Assembly (NCBI GenBank): GCA_902790135.1
Contig: CADAQM010000037.1
Span: forward strand, 1-56,002
From: an uncultured Coriobacteriaceae bacterium
Lineage (GTDB): Bacteria; Actinomycetota; Coriobacteriia; Coriobacteriales; Atopobiaceae
Length of the DNA: 56,002 nt
Reading direction: 5' to 3'
The notes beneath the pieces are model-generated. The model saw nothing but the letters and a program-made list of their open reading frames with translations. It had not been told where the DNA came from and made no database searches. Position numbers and translations under genes: made by a program. Shown in pieces: positions 10,092 to 20,359 of the stretch. How positions within the stretch are numbered: the first letter of the stretch is position 1; each line of letters begins with the position of its first letter.

Positions 10092-12803
10092 CTACTCCGT
10101 GCGAGCGACCTCATCGATGCGATAGGACTCGATGATGTCGCCGGGCTTGATGTCCTGGAAGTTCTCGAGGCCGATGCCGCCCTCGGAACCCGCACGCAGG
10201 CTCCTGACGTCGTCCTTGTAGTGGCGCAGCGAGGCGATCTTGCCGTTGTAGACCACGATGCCGTCGCGCACGAGGCGCACGGAGTCGCTGGAGGCAATCT
10301 CGCCCTCCTCCACGCGGACGCCTGCGGCGATGCCGACCTTGGGAACCTTGAAGGTGTCGAGCACCACGGCGTTGCCCGTGGAGACTTCCACCTCGGTGGG
10401 CTTGAGCATGCCGATACGGGCTGCGTCGAGGTCCTCGAGTGCCTTGTAGATGACGTCGTAGGAGCGAATCTCGACACCGGTGCGCTCGGCGGCGCTGCGG
10501 GCCTTGGCATCAGGACGCACGCCGAAGCCAATGATGATGGCGTTGGAGGCGTCGGCCAGCGTGACGTCGGTCTCGTTGATGGCGCCGACCGCGGAGTGGA
10601 TCACGTTGATGCGCACCTCGCTCTGGTCCATCTTGTCGAGGGAGTCCTTGAGGGCCTCGATCGAACCCTGGACGTCGGCCTTGATGATGAGGTTGAGCTC
10701 CTTGACCTCTGCGTCCTCCATGGTGGAGAAGAGGTTCTCGAGCGTGATGTGCTTGACCTTGTTCTGCTCCTCGATGCGGGCCTTGAGGGCGCGCTCGTCG
10801 GCGAGGTTGCGGGCGTCACGGTCGTCCTGGAAGACGCGGAACTCGTCGCCTGCCATGGGCACGCTCTGCAGGCCGAGAATCTCGACCGGATAGCTGGGCG
10901 TCGCCTCCTTGACGGGGTTGCCCTTGGGGTCGATCATGGCGCGGACCTTGCCGTAGCTCATGCCAGCGACCAGCGCATCGCCCACGTGGAGCGTGCCGCG
11001 CGTGACCAGCACCGTAGCAACCGAACCGCGACCGCGGTCGAGCTTGGCCTCGAGCACGTTGCCGGAGGCGAAGGTGTCGGGGTTGGCCTTGAGCTCGAGC
11101 ACGTCGGCCTCGAGCAGGACGGACTCGAGCAGGTCGTCGATGCCGATCTTCTGACGTGCGGAGATGTCGACGAACATGTTCTCGCCGCCCCACTCCTCGG
11201 GGATGATGCCGTACTCGGTGAGCTCCTGGCGCACGCGGGTCGGGTCGGCACCCGCCTTGTCGATCTTGTTGACGGCCACGATGATGGGCACACCAGCAGC
11301 CTTGGCATGGTTGATCGACTCGATGGTCTGGGGCATGACGCCATCGTCAGCCGCGACGATCAGGATGACGATGTCGGTGACCTTGGCGCCACGGGCACGC
11401 ATGGCCGTGAAGGTCTCGTGGCCCGGCGTGTCGATGAAGGTGATGACGCGGTCGTTGATGGTGACCTGCGAGGCACCGATGGCCTGCGTGATGCCGCCGG
11501 CCTCGCCCGCAGCAACGCCAGTGTGACGAATGGCGTCGAGCAGCGAGGTCTTGCCATGGTCGACGTGGCCCATGACGGTAACCACGGGAGGACGGCTCTT
11601 GAGCGAGTTGGGGTCGTCGTAGAAGGTGAAGGAGTTCTCCTCCTCCTTGGTCATGACCTTGACCTCGCGGCCCAGGTCCATGGCAACCATCTCGATCTGG
11701 TCGTCAGACATGCTCTGGGTGACCGTGAGTGCCTCGCCCAGAAGGAACATGCGCTTGATGATGTCGTTGGCGGCAACGCCAAGCAGCTCGGCGAGGTCGG
11801 CGACCGTGGAGCCCTGCGGCACCTTGACGGTGTCAAGCTGCGAGAGGTCCTGGTCGTTTGCGATCGCCTGCTCGATGCGCTGCTGCTCGGCGGCCTCCTC
11901 GGCCTGCCTCTGGCGACGCTCCTTGCGCTTGCGACGACGTCCCGTGGACTCCTCGTTGGCCTCGCGGACGGCCTGGCGCGCCTCGGCGAGCACATGCTCG
12001 CGGTTGTACTCCTCCGCCTCGCGGGCCATGCGGCTGTAACGGTCCTCGGACTGCTCGCCCTTGCGACCCTTGCGGCCACGACGACGGCCATCGTTGCGCT
12101 CGGGCTCGGGAGCGGGCGCGGGTGCGGACTGCTGCGCGGCAGCCGGCACAGGCGCGGGAGCAGGGGCGGCAGCCGGCGCGTTGGCGCGGCGGCCACGGGG
12201 CTGGGCGCCCTCACGCTGCTGCTGGCCCTGGCGAGGCTCGCGCTGCTGCTTGGCGGCACGTGCCTCCTCGCGCGCCTTGGCGGCCTCCTCCTTCCGTGCC
12301 TTCAGCACCTGCTCTTGCTGTGCAATCTGATCGAGCAGGCTCGTGAAGTTGGTCGTGGTCTTGGGGGCGTTGTCGCGGATACGGTTGCGCTCCTCTTCCT
12401 CGGCGCGGCGGCGGGCCTCCTCCTCGGCGCGACGGCGCTCTGCCTCGGCGCGCTCTGCCTCGGCGCGGCGGCGGGCCTCCTCCTCGGCGCGGCGGCGCTC
12501 TGCCTCGGCGCGCTCTGCCTCGCGGCGGCGCTCTGCCTCGAGGCGCGCCTGCTCCTCCTTCTCGGCGGCTATGCGGGCGGCCTCGGCCTTAGCCTCGGCC
12601 TCGGCACGCTTTGCCGCCTCGATCTTCTCGGCACGCTCCTTGAGGATGGGCTCGAGCTTTTTGCGGATGATGGAGACGTACGCAGCGTCGAGGGTCGACG
12701 AGGCGGACTTGGCGGGAATCTTCATGTCTTTCAGATGACCGAGCATCTCCTTGCTGGTCATACCGTACTCAGTGGCGAGCTCGTGAACGCGGGTCTTAGC
12801 CAT
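10092..12803 (-). CDS. infB: Translation initiation factor IF-2
   Basis: GTPase that brings fMet-tRNA to the 30S subunit; 903 aa. The IF2-N domain ([21 protein letters not shown], residues 5-25) is followed by a long Arg/Glu/Ala-rich helical linker (about 55-290) with a near-perfect 20-residue tandem repeat. A second IF2-N-like region starts near 325. The G domain has [12 protein letters not shown] (near 407), DTPGHETF and NKIDK. Domains II-IV follow, ending at [13 protein letters not shown] start with AAAGGTAGG. It lies 47 nt after nusA; no ylxR-type gene is present in that gap. Confidence 0.97.
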   Translation of the reverse strand: MAKTRVHELATEYGMTSKEMLGHLKDMKIPAKSASSTLDAAYVSIIRKKLEPILKERAEKIEAAKRAEAEAKAEAARIAAEKEEQARLEAERRREAERAEAERRRAEEEARRRAEAERAEAERRRAEEEARRRAEEEERNRIRDNAPKTTTNFTSLLDQIAQQEQVLKARKEEAAKAREEARAAKQQREPRQGQQQREGAQPRGRRANAPAAAPAPAPVPAAAQQSAPAPAPEPERNDGRRRGRKGRKGEQSEDRYSRMAREAEEYNREHVLAEARQAVREANEESTGRRRKRKERRQRQAEEAAEQQRIEQAIANDQDLSQLDTVKVPQGSTVADLAELLGVAANDIIKRMFLLGEALTVTQSMSDDQIEMVAMDLGREVKVMTKEEENSFTFYDDPNSLKSRPPVVTVMGHVDHGKTSLLDAIRHTGVAAGEAGGITQAIGASQVTINDRVITFIDTPGHETFTAMRARGAKVTDIVILIVAADDGVMPQTIESINHAKAAGVPIIVAVNKIDKAGADPTRVRQELTEYGIIPEEWGGENMFVDISARQKIGIDDLLESVLLEADVLELKANPDTFASGNVLEAKLDRGRGSVATVLVTRGTLHVGDALVAGMSYGKVRAMIDPKGNPVKEATPSYPVEILGLQSVPMAGDEFRVFQDDRDARNLADERALKARIEEQNKVKHITLENLFSTMEDAEVKELNLIIKADVQGSIEALKDSLDKMDQSEVRINVIHSAVGAINETDVTLADASNAIIIGFGVRPDAKARSAAERTGVEIRSYDVIYKALEDLDAARIGMLKPTEVEVSTGNAVVLDTFKVPKVGIAAGVRVEEGEIASSDSVRLVRDGIVVYNGKIASLRHYKDDVRSLRAGSEGGIGLENFQDIKPGDIIESYRIDEVARTE
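12400..12521. repeat. 60-nt tandem repeat inside infB
   Basis: About two copies of a 60-nt unit encode the 20-residue period [20 protein letters not shown] in the IF-2 linker. Copies at 12421-12480 and 12481-12521 match except for an isolated base. Length variation between strains would be tolerated because the period is a multiple of three. Confidence 0.8.
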
Positions 12804-12850
12804 GTGACCTACCTTTCGCGTTGTGGGTGGCTAGGGGCGACACGAGGCCG

Positions 12851-14116
12851 CTAGATCAGGGAATCGGGGTCGTCGGACACGCTGAGCTCGCCGTACTCGG
12901 CCAGCTTCTCGTGAATGCCGCAGTAGTGCGAGCCAGGACGGGCCATGTTGCGGCACTGGATGCCGGTCGGGCCGACGTACTCGCAACGGTGGCCACCCTC
13001 CTCCTCGGGCTCGACCTTCTCGACCTCACGCGGGATGGAGCGCATGATGTCGGCTGCCAGCGACTCGTTCTTGATGTCGATGTGCATGCCCGTGAGGCGC
13101 GCGGCCAGGCGGGCGTTCTGGCCCTCCTTGCCGATGGCGAGGGAGAGCTGGTCGTCGGGGACGATGACCGTGGCGTAGTTGTTCTCGGCGTCCACGATCA
13201 CGCGGGTCACCTTGGCCGGAGAGAGGGCGTTGGCGACGCAGCGGGCGGGATCGTCATCCCACAGCACCACGTCGACGCGCTCGCCACGCAGCTCGGAGAC
13301 CACGGTGCGCACGCGGCTGCCCTTGGGGCCGACACAGGCGCCCACCGGGTCGAGACGATCGTCATAGGACTTAACGGCCACCTTGGAGCGGACGCCCGGC
13401 TCGCGTGCGACCGAGCGCACCTCGACCACGCCGTCGTAGACCTCGGGGACCTCGAGCTCGAAGAGACGCTTGATCAGATCGGGATGGGTGCGGCTGATGA
13501 TGATGGACGGGCGGCGACGGCCGTCACGAACGGGAGCCTGCTGGTCGTTGGGGTTGCGCACGTCCACGATGATGGCCTTGATGCGCTGGTTGTGCGAGTA
13601 GCGCTCGTTGTTGGGGCGCTCGTTGCGCTCCTCGGGATGGCGCTGCAGGTTGTAGTAGGGCAGCTCGGCCTCAACGCCCTCGCGGATCTTGACGATGGTG
13701 AACTCGGGAGCGCTCTGCAGCACGGTGCCGGTGATGATGTCACCGATGCGCTGCGAGAACTCCTCGTAGATCTGCTGGCGGGCGGAGTTGTTGACGATCG
13801 CCTTGATCTCGGCCTTGGCATGCTGTGCGGCGATGCGGCTGGTGTCCTTGGGCGTGACGTCGTACTCGCTGTACTCGGTGTACTGCTCGCTCTCCTCATC
13901 CCAGGAGTCCTCCACCGGGACGAGCTTGTACACGTAGACCTTGCCGCTCATGCGGTCGATGGTCACGCGGGCCTTCTCCCCCGCCTTCGTGTTGAGGTGC
14001 AGGACCTCCTCGTAGCTCTTGGCGAGCGACTGCTCGAGACGCTCGATAAGGTAGAGCTGGTCGATGTGCCTCTCCTCGCAGAGAGCCATCAGGGCTTCCA
14101 TCATCTCGTGAGCCAT
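12851..14116 (-). CDS. nusA: Transcription termination/antitermination factor NusA with C-terminal Cys3-His knuckle
   Basis: RNA polymerase-bound elongation factor, 421 aa. The N-terminal RNAP-binding domain covers about 1-130 and S1 about 135-205. KH1/KH2 run about 205-350 ([38 protein letters not shown]). After a Glu-rich joint the tail holds [12 protein letters not shown] ... CGIH, a C-x9-C-x10-C-x2-H pattern (about 375-400). This resembles the small zinc-knuckle families described as DUF5763-like and is not part of standard NusA. The acidic AR repeats of proteobacterial NusA are absent. ATG start with AGAAAGG. Downstream of rimP by 27 nt. Confidence 0.96.
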   Translation of the reverse strand: MAHEMMEALMALCEERHIDQLYLIERLEQSLAKSYEEVLHLNTKAGEKARVTIDRMSGKVYVYKLVPVEDSWDEESEQYTEYSEYDVTPKDTSRIAAQHAKAEIKAIVNNSARQQIYEEFSQRIGDIITGTVLQSAPEFTIVKIREGVEAELPYYNLQRHPEERNERPNNERYSHNQRIKAIIVDVRNPNDQQAPVRDGRRRPSIIISRTHPDLIKRLFELEVPEVYDGVVEVRSVAREPGVRSKVAVKSYDDRLDPVGACVGPKGSRVRTVVSELRGERVDVVLWDDDPARCVANALSPAKVTRVIVDAENNYATVIVPDDQLSLAIGKEGQNARLAARLTGMHIDIKNESLAADIMRSIPREVEKVEPEEEGGHRCEYVGPTGIQCRNMARPGSHYCGIHEKLAEYGELSVSDDPDSLI

Positions 14117-14143
14117 GGTTGTATCCTTTCTGGTCGCCCGCCG

Positions 14144-14620
14144 TTAGGCGTCGTAGTTGGGTTTGATCTTTGCGCTCTTGACCTCGTCAAGAGCGATGGT
14201 GAAGGTCTCGCCGTCGCAGGAGATACGCACCGCACCATCCTCGAGGCCGAGCAGCTCGCCAGTGTACTTGCGGCGGCCCTCCTTTGCCTTGGTGGACAGC
14301 TGGATGGTCTCGCCCGCAAAACGCTCGAAGTCGTGTGCCTTGCGCAGCGGACGGGCAAGTCCAGGCGAGGAGATCTCCAGCACGTAGGAGTCGGGGATGG
14401 GATCGAGCTCGTCCAGGACCTCGTTCACCCAGTCGCTCTGCGCGCTCACCTCGTCAAGCGAGATGGTGGGCAGCTCCTCGTCTGCATGGTCGATGCGCAC
14501 ACGCACGATAGGCGCACGCTTTGCCCCCACGACCTCGACGTCGACGATGTCGATGCCGTGAGCGGGTGCCTTGGCCTCGAGCGCCTCCACAATCTGGAGC
14601 TCGAGCTCAGTCTGTGCCAT
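14144..14620 (-). CDS. rimP: Ribosome maturation factor RimP
   Basis: Required for 30S subunit assembly; 158 aa, typical length. Family features are IVDVEVVGAKRAPIVRVRID in the N-terminal domain and the conserved YVLEISSPGLARPLRKAHDFERF segment (about 75-97). The C-terminal SH3-like domain is YTGELLGLEDGAVRIS. Start chosen at the ATG at 14620 because a strong GGAGGAGG lies 4 nt upstream; the ORF continues 22 codons upstream into the leader hairpin. First gene of the long operon. Confidence 0.95.
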   Translation of the reverse strand: MAQTELELQIVEALEAKAPAHGIDIVDVEVVGAKRAPIVRVRIDHADEELPTISLDEVSAQSDWVNEVLDELDPIPDSYVLEISSPGLARPLRKAHDFERFAGETIQLSTKAKEGRRKYTGELLGLEDGAVRISCDGETFTIALDEVKSAKIKPNYDA

Positions 14621-14655
14621 GGGACCTCCTCCTCCGTACCGAACTCTCCACATAC

Positions 14656-14692
14656 AAAAGGAAGCGGGGCAAACGTTCTGCCCCACTTCCTC
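14656..14692 (-). terminator. Terminator-like attenuator in the rimP-nusA leader
   Basis: On the minus strand GGAAGTGGGGCA pairs with TGCCCCGCTTCC (12 bp, one G-U, extendable by two pairs) around a 7-nt loop, followed by UUUUGUAU. It lies between the promoter at 14718-14745 and the rimP start codon, so it is inside the operon leader and not at the end of any gene. Confidence 0.75.
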
Positions 14693-14717
14693 TCAGCAAC
14701 AAATAAGTACATATAAA

Positions 14718-14745
14718 ACTATAGCAGGCATTTTTATGGCGTCAA
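14718..14745 (-). promoter_or_regulatory. Promoter of the rimP-nusA-infB...rpoD operon
   Basis: Minus-strand TTGACG (14740-14745), 16-nt spacer, TATAGT (14718-14723): a near-consensus sigma-70 promoter. The predicted start is near 14711, leaving a leader of about 90 nt that contains the attenuator hairpin. Confidence 0.78.
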
Positions 14746-14862
14746 CTTGCCACATGTTCTCCACCAGTCGTAGATTCATGCCTGTACTGCCGGAGCATGC
14801 AGCTTCAAGTTGCTCGCCTCAATGAAACATGACGACACCGGAGACACGCCGAGTCCTAGCTT

Positions 14863-14891
14863 TTGTGAGGCAATTACAGGAGATGTATCAT
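14863..14891 (+). promoter_or_regulatory. Putative promoter of the RICIN-GDPD gene
   Basis: TTGTGA (14863-14868), 17-nt spacer, TATCAT (14886-14891). A start site near 14898 lies upstream of the ATG at 14943 but downstream of the longer ORF start at 14829, which supports the shorter reading. The rest of the 14621-14942 interval holds only the divergent rimP promoter and leader. Confidence 0.5.
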
Positions 14892-14942
14892 GCTTTGGCG
14901 AACCAAATATCAAGGAGTCCCTCCCGACCTGGAGTAAAACAC

Positions 14943-17705
14943 ATGAGACTCAAATCCCTTGCGATTCATCTCATGCTTGCGATGGCCTTGGCTGAATCCC
15001 TGCCCAGCACCACTCTCGCTGAGACGCAATATCCCGACGAGCCGTCCGCGGCTACAGAAGCCATGTCCTCATCAGCTTGCGAAACCGGCGCGCTCAAAGA
15101 TGAGCTGCTTGTGAGTGATGAGGAGACGCACGCTGCCGGGGATACGACCACACCAGTAGAGGATTCCGAGGCATGTGACGCCCCCGTCGACAATCCCCTC
15201 CAATCTGGGGCGGCCGAACCATGTGCTTCCGCAACGGAAGATGTTGACCAGCACCAAGCCCATGTCGCACCGGCCGCCTTTGATTCGGGCGCAGAATCTC
15301 CTTGCACCGCGACGGAATGCGAACAACCAGACGGTGTGCTCGCGGAGAATGCCCGTGAGGCGCTGGCGCTTCCAGCCGTTGCCATTATCGCCAGTCCCAA
15401 AACGGGGAGGGTGATAGACATTAAGTCTGGCTCCTTGGCGAACTCTGCGCGCACGCAGCTTTGGCAAAGCAACTCGTCCGAAGCCCAGCGCTTTAAGCTT
15501 GAGCCACAAAAAGACTCAGGCTTCTACTTGATTAGAAACGTAGGATCACACAAGGTACTGGATGTCAGGGGCGGCCGTGCCTTCGCAGGCACCGTCGTCC
15601 AACAATACGCTCAGAACGGAACCGCCGCACAGCTTTGGGCCATTGCGGCAAACGCTGATGGGAGCTATCGCATCGCATCAGCCCTGCAGGAACACGGTTT
15701 GCAGCTCGTGCTCGGATGGGATCCATCCAGCAATCAACTCAAGCTTCAGACGTCCGGTGCGACAGATCAGAATTGGCTCATCTCTGATACCAGGACCATC
15801 GAAGATGGCGTATACAGAATCACGTCTTCTAAGAGCTCGAAGGTCCTCGACGTCTCTGGCGGCTCTCTGAGGTCGGGAGCCAACGCCCATGTATACGCAA
15901 GCAACGGCACCAATGCTCAGCGCTTCGCGGTACTGTATGACGAGGAGAATGGTTACTACACCATTGCCAACACTGCTTCTGGCATGGTGCTGGATGTTTC
16001 CGGAGCCTCGAAAAAGGCCGGAGCCAATGTCCAGTTCTACAAGCCTAACGGGACGAGCGCACAGTATTGGTCTATTGAACGCAGTGGCGATTCGTTTCGA
16101 ATCGTTTCGCGTTGCTCCAGATTGCCGATAGCCTGCAGCCGAAAATCACCCAATCCAGATAATGTGATACAAAGCAACGACCATAGCGCACTCTCGCAGC
16201 AGTGGACATTCGAGACGGTCGAGCCCATTGCCGACGGAATCTACGAAATCCGCCCCTTCGCAAACAACGATCTATGCCTGGATGTCGCAGGGGGACGTGC
16301 CGAATACACAACCAACGTACAGCTCTACAGAAGAAATGGAACCGATGCCCAATCGTTCGAAGTCGCACGGTTCGATGGCGACTACTACACGATCAGGTCG
16401 GTAATCAGCGGTCTATACGTCTCCGTCTTCTCTTCCTCGTCCATGCCAAAGACCAACATTCAAGTCGATGGCGGCCCATACGTCGACGCCGGAAGGCTAT
16501 GGAGGGTGCTGGCTCGCCCCTTTGGCATAACGTTCGTCTCGGGAACAGGCTTGTGCATAGACATTGCTGGAGGAAAGCTTGCATCAGGAACAAATGTGCA
16601 AGGCTACGTCAAAAACGATACGAAAGCCCAGCAGTTTATACTCTCCCGTTCGCAGGGCAAGGCTCCTGGCATTACCGAATTCGCAACCGAGAGTTCGTAT
16701 TCTGGCACTCGATTCGATACCACCATCAGGAGTCTCATCAACAACGATGAGAGCGTTCTTCATGTACCGGCAGATACGAACGTCGAAAGCTTCACGCTGC
16801 TATATGCACCAAGAAGAGCCAGTGAACGTGCCCGGATTGCCCGGTCAATCGACGGCGCATACGACCCGATCCAGTCTGGCGATAGCATCAACTTGCTTGA
16901 GAAGGCAAGGGCGATTGATGCACACACCTATGAGCTATGGGTCAGCACGGAAAGCGCGCAATTGCCAAGAAGATTGGTCATCAAACTGTCCAACAATACT
17001 GTAAGGGGCATTTCTCCACACGTATACTCGCACCGCGGACTGCCCAGCGAGCGCATTGAGCACAGCCTGCAGGGATATGATCGCGCACGTATGTACGGCT
17101 CAGAATACATCGAGCAAGATGTGGTCTGTTCAGCAGATGGAACGCTTTTCGTGTCTCATGATGTGACAGCCCAACGTTTGACAGGTGAAAAGCGGGCGTA
17201 TGACCAAATGTCAGACGAGGAAATCGAAAGTCTCAAGACAAGTCAGGGAACTCCGATATTGAGGCTTGAAGATGTGTTTAAGCAATATACTGACAGCATT
17301 ACATATGTTATCGAACTGAAAGATAAGAATACAGTTGATTTCTTATTGCAACTCATTGATTCATACCCTGAATCACTTGGACCAATAATAGTGCAAAGCA
17401 AAGATTTCGAAGTCCTAGAAGCTATACATGCAGGTAACAACTCGATAAAGACTCTCTTGTTGGCAAGAGACGAGAACTCAGTCTTTAAGGCGCTGTCAAA
17501 AAGCAATATTGACATAATCTCAGTCAATCAACAATTGATGAACAAACAGATTATCGAGAGTGTGCATAGTAATAATAAGGAGTTCAACGTCTGGACACTA
17601 AATACGGTCGATGCCATAGCCAATGCCATCCAACTCGGCGTAGATAGCTACTTCACAGACTTTACCCAAAAGGCCATTCCACTCGAGCTGGCGTTGCGTT
17701 CGTAG
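14943..17705 (+). CDS. Secreted RICIN-repeat / glycerophosphodiester phosphodiesterase protein
   Basis: Predicted exported protein of 920 aa. A signal peptide (residues 1-27, hydrophobic core ending LPSTTLAE) and an acidic Ala/Glu/Ser spacer (to about 140) precede a ricin-type repeat array (about 145-560). A linker (about 570-685) resembles that of the RICIN-CotH protein. The C-terminal GDPD domain (about 693-920) has SHRGLPSERIEHS and YIEQDVVCSADGTLFVSHD, the metal and catalytic His/Glu/Asp positions of the TIM-barrel family. It probably hydrolyses glycerophosphodiesters or teichoic-acid-like polymers outside the cell. The start at 14943 is supported by GGAG eight nt upstream, the signal peptide and the promoter position. 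The last 400 nt are markedly more A/T rich than the rest. Confidence 0.9.
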   Translation: MRLKSLAIHLMLAMALAESLPSTTLAETQYPDEPSAATEAMSSSACETGALKDELLVSDEETHAAGDTTTPVEDSEACDAPVDNPLQSGAAEPCASATEDVDQHQAHVAPAAFDSGAESPCTATECEQPDGVLAENAREALALPAVAIIASPKTGRVIDIKSGSLANSARTQLWQSNSSEAQRFKLEPQKDSGFYLIRNVGSHKVLDVRGGRAFAGTVVQQYAQNGTAAQLWAIAANADGSYRIASALQEHGLQLVLGWDPSSNQLKLQTSGATDQNWLISDTRTIEDGVYRITSSKSSKVLDVSGGSLRSGANAHVYASNGTNAQRFAVLYDEENGYYTIANTASGMVLDVSGASKKAGANVQFYKPNGTSAQYWSIERSGDSFRIVSRCSRLPIACSRKSPNPDNVIQSNDHSALSQQWTFETVEPIADGIYEIRPFANNDLCLDVAGGRAEYTTNVQLYRRNGTDAQSFEVARFDGDYYTIRSVISGLYVSVFSSSSMPKTNIQVDGGPYVDAGRLWRVLARPFGITFVSGTGLCIDIAGGKLASGTNVQGYVKNDTKAQQFILSRSQGKAPGITEFATESSYSGTRFDTTIRSLINNDESVLHVPADTNVESFTLLYAPRRASERARIARSIDGAYDPIQSGDSINLLEKARAIDAHTYELWVSTESAQLPRRLVIKLSNNTVRGISPHVYSHRGLPSERIEHSLQGYDRARMYGSEYIEQDVVCSADGTLFVSHDVTAQRLTGEKRAYDQMSDEEIESLKTSQGTPILRLEDVFKQYTDSITYVIELKDKNTVDFLLQLIDSYPESLGPIIVQSKDFEVLEAIHAGNNSIKTLLLARDENSVFKALSKSNIDIISVNQQLMNKQIIESVHSNNKEFNVWTLNTVDAIANAIQLGVDSYFTDFTQKAIPLELALRS

Positions 17706-17706
17706 C

Positions 17707-17750
17707 AAAAAAGCGGATGGCTCCCCGCACAAGGCGACGGGAGCCATCCG
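17707..17750 (-). terminator. Convergent terminator between RICIN-GDPD and leuS
   Basis: A perfect 12-bp inverted repeat CGGATGGCTCCC / GGGAGCCATCCG (17714-17725, 17739-17750). On the minus strand it is followed by CTTTTTT, so it is a clear leuS terminator; it can also fold in the plus-strand transcript but lacks a U tract there. Confidence 0.88.
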
Positions 17751-17774
17751 TCGGCAACGCTAATGTGATCGAGG

Positions 17775-20291
17775 CTACACGGCCACGATGTTCACCAGGC
17801 GGCCAGGTACGACGATGACCTTCTTGACGTCCTTGCCCTCGATCCAGCTGGCAACGGCCTCGCGACCGGCAGCCTCCAGCTCGTCCTTGCTGGCGTCGGC
17901 CGGCACCTGGATGCGGGCGCGGAGCTTGCCCTTGACCTGCACCGCGATCTCGACCGTCTGGGCCTTGGCGGCCTCCTCGGAGAACTCCGGCCACGGCTCG
18001 TCGTAGACCGAGCCCTCGAGGCCGAGGGCCGCATGGTAGAGCTCCTCACCCCAGTGCGGGCAGATCGGCGAGAGCATGGCCACAAGCGCGCGGGCAACGA
18101 CCGCGCAGAGCGCCGCGTCACGGGAGTCCTCGGCAACCTTGTTGAGGTAGCCGCTGGCGTCGTTGACGAGCTCCATCACAGCGGAGATGGCCGTGTTGAA
18201 CTGGCCGCGGTCGAAGTCGGCCGTGCACTTGAGGCCCATCTCGTTCATGCGGCGGTAGAGCTCGGCGCCGGCCGCGTCGAGCGCCTTGACGTCGAGCGCT
18301 GCGCTCGCGTCAGCGCTCTGGGCGAGGCTCCAGACGGTGCGCCAGGCACGCTTGATGAAGCGGTTGGCTCCGGCCACGACCTCCTCGTCCCAGTTGAAGT
18401 CCTTCTCGGACGGGGCGATGAACAGGATGGCGAGGCGCATGGTATCTGCGCCATAAGGCCCGATGACGCTCGAGGGAGGCACCACGTTGCCCTTGGACTT
18501 GCTCATGGTGTCGCCGTTGGCGTCCTTGACCATGCCCTGGCAGAGCAGGTTGGTGAAGGGCTCGTCGATGTCGATCATGCCAAGGTCGCGCATGACCTTG
18601 GTCCAGAAGCGCGAGTAGAGCAGGTGCAGGATGGCGTGCTCGATGCCGCCGATGTAGTTGTCGACAGCCATCCAGTGGTCGACAGAGCTCTTGGAGAAGG
18701 GCAGCTCGTCGTTGTGGGGATCGCAGTAGCGCAGGAAGTACCAGCTCGAGCAGGTGAAGGTGTCCATGGTGTCGGTGATGCGCTTGGCCGGCTTGCCGCA
18801 CTTGGGGCAGGTGGTCTCGTAGAACGGCGCATACTCGGCCAGCGTCTCGCCAGCACCGAGGTCAAGATCCTCCGGCAGGGTGACGGGCAGCTGGTCATAG
18901 GGCACGGGCACGTCACCGCAGCAGTCGCAGTGGATCATCGGGATAGGGTTGCCCCAGTAGCGCTGGCGACTGATGAGCCAGTCGCGCAGGCGGAACTGCA
19001 CCTTGGAGCGGCCGATGCCGCGCTCGCCCAGGTATCCGATGATGGCGTCGACGGCTTCGGAATGCTTGCCGCCCTTCATGCCGGTGAACGGGCCGGACTG
19101 GATGAGATAGCCCTCGGCCACCATGGCGTGATCCCAGTCGACGTTGGTGACGACCATGTTCTGCTCGTCCTTGAGCTGCTCGTAGAGCGGGTCGTCCTTC
19201 TCGGCGATGATGGGCGGGATGTCCAAGCCGTACTTGCGGGCGAACTCGAAGTCGCGCTGGTCGCCACAGGGCACGCCCATGACGGCGCCGGTGCCGTAGT
19301 CGAGCAGGATGTAGTCGGCCACCCAGATGGGCAGCGGCTTGCCGGTAAGCGGGTTGATCACGTAGCGGCCGGTGAAGACGCCGTGCTTCTCGCGCTCGGA
19401 GCCCTGGCGGTCGACGGAGGAGACCTGCTCCACGCTCTTCTTGAGGGCGAGGTAGTCGGCCTCGTGCTCGGTGCCGGCCACCAGCTCGGCGGCAAGCGCG
19501 CTCTCGGGCGGCAGCAGGAAGAAAGTGGTGCCGTAGAGCGTGTCGGGACGCGTGGTGAAGACGGTGATCAGGCGGTCGGTGGGAGTGACGCCATCGACGT
19601 CCGCCAGGGCGAAGTCGATCTCGGCACCCTCGGAGCGACCGATCCAGTTGCGCTGCTGCGCCTTGACGTTCTCGGGCCAGCCGGTCAGCTGGTCGAGGTC
19701 GTCGAGCAGCTCCTGCGCGTAGTCGGTGATCTTGAGGTACCACTGCCAGCACTTGCCATCGACGACCTGCTCGTTAGCGAGCACGGTGTTGCAGCTGGGG
19801 CACCAGTTGACCGGGGAGGTGGCACGGTACGCTAGGCCCTTCTCCCACATCTTGAGGAAGGCCCACTGGCCCCACTTGTAGTACTCGGGGTCGCACGTGC
19901 GCACCAGGCGGTCGTAGTCGTAGCTGAAGCCCATGCGCTTCATGGTGGCGATGGCCTGGTCCATGTTCTTGTACGTCCAGGCGCCAGCCTGGGTGTTGTG
20001 CTTGATGGCCGCGTTCTCGGCGGGAAGGCCGAAGGCGTCGAAGCCCATGGGATGGAGCACCTCGAAGCCGCGCATGCGAGCCTGGCGTGCCATGGCGTCG
20101 CCGATGGTGTAGTTGCGCGCGTGACCCATGTGCAGGTCGCCCGAGGGGTACGGGAACATCTCGAGGACGTACTTCTTGGGACGGACGGAGTCCTCGCGCG
20201 CCTTGAACGTCTCCTGGTCCTCCCAGACCTTCTGCCACTTGGTCTCGATCGCCTCGGCATCGTATGCCGGAATGGTCTTCTCGTCTGCCAC
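17775..20291 (-). CDS. leuS: Leucyl-tRNA synthetase
   Basis: Class Ia synthetase charging tRNA-Leu; 838 aa, typical bacterial length. HIGH-type motif [12 protein letters not shown] lies near 50, KMSKS-type motif DTMSKSKGN near 597. The CP1 editing domain has [17 protein letters not shown], and the leucine-specific insertion carries Cys pairs ([18 protein letters not shown]). I use the GTG at 20291 ([12 protein letters not shown]), with AGAAAGG seven nt upstream; the ORF extends eight codons further upstream without a good site. Single-gene unit, divergent from the MFS gene. No T-box is visible in its short leader. Confidence 0.96.
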   Translation of the reverse strand: MADEKTIPAYDAEAIETKWQKVWEDQETFKAREDSVRPKKYVLEMFPYPSGDLHMGHARNYTIGDAMARQARMRGFEVLHPMGFDAFGLPAENAAIKHNTQAGAWTYKNMDQAIATMKRMGFSYDYDRLVRTCDPEYYKWGQWAFLKMWEKGLAYRATSPVNWCPSCNTVLANEQVVDGKCWQWYLKITDYAQELLDDLDQLTGWPENVKAQQRNWIGRSEGAEIDFALADVDGVTPTDRLITVFTTRPDTLYGTTFFLLPPESALAAELVAGTEHEADYLALKKSVEQVSSVDRQGSEREKHGVFTGRYVINPLTGKPLPIWVADYILLDYGTGAVMGVPCGDQRDFEFARKYGLDIPPIIAEKDDPLYEQLKDEQNMVVTNVDWDHAMVAEGYLIQSGPFTGMKGGKHSEAVDAIIGYLGERGIGRSKVQFRLRDWLISRQRYWGNPIPMIHCDCCGDVPVPYDQLPVTLPEDLDLGAGETLAEYAPFYETTCPKCGKPAKRITDTMDTFTCSSWYFLRYCDPHNDELPFSKSSVDHWMAVDNYIGGIEHAILHLLYSRFWTKVMRDLGMIDIDEPFTNLLCQGMVKDANGDTMSKSKGNVVPPSSVIGPYGADTMRLAILFIAPSEKDFNWDEEVVAGANRFIKRAWRTVWSLAQSADASAALDVKALDAAGAELYRRMNEMGLKCTADFDRGQFNTAISAVMELVNDASGYLNKVAEDSRDAALCAVVARALVAMLSPICPHWGEELYHAALGLEGSVYDEPWPEFSEEAAKAQTVEIAVQVKGKLRARIQVPADASKDELEAAGREAVASWIEGKDVKKVIVVPGRLVNIVAV

Positions 20292-20359
20292 GGGGTTGCC
20301 TTTCTGTCGTGCCACGGCACCCGAACTGCCGCGGCATCACTCATCTGCACAATTTGCTA

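Noticed and set aside
10221..12854. 877-codon open frame on the plus strand opposite infB
   Set aside because: It is a mirror of the high-GC infB frame, with Gly/Leu/Val/Asp-rich low-information protein and no family resemblance or start signals.
12821..14716. 631-codon plus-strand frame opposite nusA and rimP
   Set aside because: Shadow of the real genes caused by G/C-rich third positions; it would run through the rimP promoter and leader.
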